Source of the DNA: an uncultured Actinomycetes bacterium
GTDB lineage: Bacteria > Actinomycetota > Geothermincolia > Geothermincolales > RBG-13-55-18
Assembly (NCBI GenBank): GCA_937128055.1
Contig: CAKZMC010000018.1
Span: 1-51,115 of the forward strand
DNA length: 51,115 nt
Direction of reading: 5' to 3'
Below the pieces are notes generated by a model. It saw only the letters and a list, made by a program, of their open reading frames with translations, made no database searches and was not told the origin of the DNA. Of this stretch, positions 49,230-51,115 are shown piece by piece (position 1 is the stretch's first letter; each line of letters opens with the position of its first letter). The position numbers and the translations under genes were made by a program.

Positions 49230-50579
49230 TTAAGCCACGTCGAACGCTGCCAGTGCCTGCCGGACATCTCTTACCCTGATCAGTTTCGCGGGCACGGCGG
49301 CGAGCCCCCGCCGTGCCCGGTCCGACACCACCACCGAAGAGAAACCGAGGCGCGCCGCCTCCCGCAGGCGATCTTCAAGTTTGGAAACCGGCCTTACCTC
49401 GCCGGTGAGGCTGACCTCCCCGATAAAGACGGCCTCGCGTGGGAGGGTGCGATCCTGTCGCGAGGACGCTATGGCCATGCAAACACCGAGGTCCAAGGCC
49501 GGCTCGCTTACCCTCAAGCCTCCCGTAATACCGACATAGACGTCCCGGTCCGCCAACTTCACCCTTGCCTTGCGCTCGAGCACCGCCACGTCGATGGCCA
49601 GGCGTCGATGGTCCATGCCCGTGGAAACGCGCTTGGGCGTGGGCAACCTGGTGGGTACGACCAGGGCCTGTACCTCCACCACCAGGGGGCGCCTTCCCTC
49701 CATGATCACCGTCGCCGCCGTCCCGGACACCGGCTCATCCCTGCGGTCCAGGAAGTACTGGGAGGGGTCCTCCACCTCCCGCAGGCCGCCGTCGGTCATC
49801 TCGTAGATGCCTACCTCGCTCACCGACCCATAACGGTTCTTCACCGCGCGCAGGATGCGCATGGCATCGAACCTCTCTCCCTCGAAGTAGAGCACGCAGT
49901 CCACCATGTGCTCCACCAGCCTGGGTCCCGCCAGGATGCCCTCCTTGGTGACGTGCCCTACGAGAAAGACCACCGTCCCCGTCTCCTTCGCCAGAGCCTG
50001 GAAGCGGAAAACGCTTTCCCTCATCTGGTTCAACGCACCCGGCGTGGAATCGACGTCGCGGCAGCGCATGGTCTGGATGGAGTCGACCACCATGACTTCG
50101 GGAGACATCTTCTGCGCCGCTCCCAGCACGGCTTCCACGTCCGTCTCGCAGAGCAGTAAAAGCTCCGGGTGAAGGCTCCCGATCCTCCTGGCACGGGAGC
50201 CGATCTGGGCCGCCGACTCCTCCCCGCTGACCATGAGCACCCTGGCCCCCCTCGCCGCCAGCGAGAAGGCCGCCTGGAGCAGCAGGGTGGACTTCCCGAT
50301 GCCCGGCTCTCCTCCCAGCAGGACCAGTGAACCCGGCACGGCACCTCCACCCAGCACGCGGTCGAACTCGGGCATGCCGACCATCAGCCGGGGGCCTTCG
50401 CTCTCCACGCTGTCCATGCGCACCGGCTCACGGCCGCCGGCGTGGGCTCCGGCCGCCGTGTAATGCTTGCTCTCTTTCTCCATGGTCCCGAAACTGCCGC
50501 AGGCCGGGCATCTTCCCAGCCATTGCGCCGAACCTTCCCCGCACTCCGAGCACAGATATAAGGTCCTTTCCTCCTTCAT
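49230..50579 (-). CDS. radA: DNA repair protein RadA
   Basis: This 449-residue branch-migration helicase has a zinc finger with Cys10, Cys13, Cys24 and Cys27 (CSECGEGSAQWLGRCPACG), Walker A GEPGIGKSTLLLQ, Walker B VMVVDSIQTM, the RadA-specific KNRYG motif and a C-terminal Lon-like domain (GGLRVSEPALDLGVCMAIASS). It processes recombination intermediates. Start 50579 was chosen because MKEERTLYLCSEC begins the fold. It is the first gene of the minus-strand housekeeping block in this window. Confidence 0.96.
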   Translation of the reverse strand: MKEERTLYLCSECGEGSAQWLGRCPACGSFGTMEKESKHYTAAGAHAGGREPVRMDSVESEGPRLMVGMPEFDRVLGGGAVPGSLVLLGGEPGIGKSTLLLQAAFSLAARGARVLMVSGEESAAQIGSRARRIGSLHPELLLLCETDVEAVLGAAQKMSPEVMVVDSIQTMRCRDVDSTPGALNQMRESVFRFQALAKETGTVVFLVGHVTKEGILAGPRLVEHMVDCVLYFEGERFDAMRILRAVKNRYGSVSEVGIYEMTDGGLREVEDPSQYFLDRRDEPVSGTAATVIMEGRRPLVVEVQALVVPTRLPTPKRVSTGMDHRRLAIDVAVLERKARVKLADRDVYVGITGGLRVSEPALDLGVCMAIASSRQDRTLPREAVFIGEVSLTGEVRPVSKLEDRLREAARLGFSSVVVSDRARRGLAAVPAKLIRVRDVRQALAAFDVA

Positions 50580-51115
50580 CCCATCCGCCTTCCTTTCCCG
50601 GACAGCCGCCTTTTTCGTGCCACGACAGCCACGTCCGTGCGTAGCTCGACTGACCTGCGTCCGAAGCCGCACTTACCGCCCGCATCCTGCCATGCCCCGA
50701 TTATATTTCCCGGCAGTGTCATTCCCGGGAAACACTTCCGCCCCGCCGGGCCAAGCACAGCCTTCAGCGCCGCGGGGAGGTTACCCGCGTCGCCGTTCGT
50801 GCAAGGCACCCCCTCCCCATAAAGGGAATTACCATTGATTGGTATTTTTCTCACGCACCGGTCATTTCCTTATTGTCGCTACTTTCCCTTCACCTCTTCC
50901 CCTGAGCTCTTCCGTCTCACATGTCGTGGGATTTGCTCAGGGGTATTTTAACTTTCCCCTCTCTTCCCCTTCTTGCCCCTTTGCCGGCTTTTCTGACGTC
51001 TTCGAGCACCCGGCCAACCACGTACTTGCAACATCATTCCCTGGGCTCCCTTCCCCGTGTCCCGAAGTTCCTTTCCGGAAGAAAGAGGGATCTCCACCCC
51101 ACTTGCCCGGAGAAC
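50580..51115. other. Region upstream of radA, no gene seen
   Basis: It is pyrimidine-rich on the plus strand, with no convincing ORF. It contains an inverted repeat (50899-50943). clpC often lies here in related genomes, but none is seen before the window ends. Confidence 0.5.
50899..50943. repeat. 9-bp inverted repeat upstream of radA
   Basis: cccctgagc (50899-50907) and gctcagggg (50935-50943) are perfectly inverted around a 27-base loop; it could be a terminator of an upstream gene or an operator. Confidence 0.5.

Noticed and set aside
1-51115. Search for CRISPR arrays, prophage genes, transposases or toxin-antitoxin pairs
   Set aside because: Repeats found are pairs or tandem duplications without regular spacers, and no protein with those functions was seen.

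Overview
The window is high-GC DNA from a bacterium with Gram-positive-type gene order. On the minus strand the order radA, disA, a small MazG-like gene, carD, a PIN/TRAM gene (yacL type), ispD, ispF, and further along gltX, cysE, cysS, rlmB, yacP, closely follows the Bacillota/Actinomycetota housekeeping cluster. Together with a complete phoPR-pst-phoU block and many acyl-CoA genes, this suggests a deep-branching, uncultured Actinomycetota lineage (Geothermincolia- or Aquicultor-like). That placement is inferred from gene content and order, not from a marker tree.

Layout. 1-15500: mostly fatty-acid, acyl-CoA and ketone metabolism. It holds an SGNH hydrolase tail, a methylmalonyl-CoA epimerase-like VOC protein, a thiolase-fold protein with its DUF35 partner, a CoA-disulfide reductase/NADH oxidase, a methyltransferase, glpD, two acyl-CoA dehydrogenases, an acetoacetate-decarboxylase-like protein, a GAF histidine kinase with a lone receiver, a DUF169 protein and mnmA. 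15500-21050: a marR-RND exporter pair under a near-consensus promoter, a DMT-type membrane protein, a nitronate monooxygenase-like enzyme and tRNA-Thr(TGT). 21068-26411: the yacP-rlmB-cysS-cysE-gltX half of the housekeeping cluster. 26801-43400: an apparent insertion that separates gltX from ispF. It contains the Pho system (phoP, phoR, pstS, pstC, pstA, pstB, phoU), an inorganic pyrophosphatase, a thiolase, a flippase, an SDR, and two paralogues of a zinc-ribbon protein made of two tandem copies of one unit. 43632-50579: an HD-domain protein, ispF, ispD, yacL, carD, the MazG-like gene, disA and radA.

How the genes work together. PhoR/PhoP would sense phosphate limitation and switch on pstSCAB-phoU. 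A four-hexamer Pho-box-like array lies upstream of pstS. A second array faces the other way, toward a small ORF and the pyrophosphatase, so phosphate recovery from pyrophosphate may be in the same regulon. The acyl-CoA genes fit beta-oxidation or ketone-type carbon use, but no complete pathway is present. CysE-CysS, GltX, RlmB and YacP serve cysteine supply and translation. RadA, DisA and CarD serve genome integrity and rRNA transcription, and IspD/IspF isoprenoid synthesis.

Most novel features: (1) the duplicated zinc-ribbon family (26801-27883 and 39425-40498), whose halves align with a constant offset of about 200 residues; (2) a roughly 200-bp dispersed repeat at 174-370 and 14155-14352; (3) small palindromic elements at 1730-1763, 42454-42487 and 4691-4728, the last of which supplies the stop codon of a methyltransferase; (4) the second Pho-box-like array. 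No CRISPR array, prophage or transposase gene was seen.
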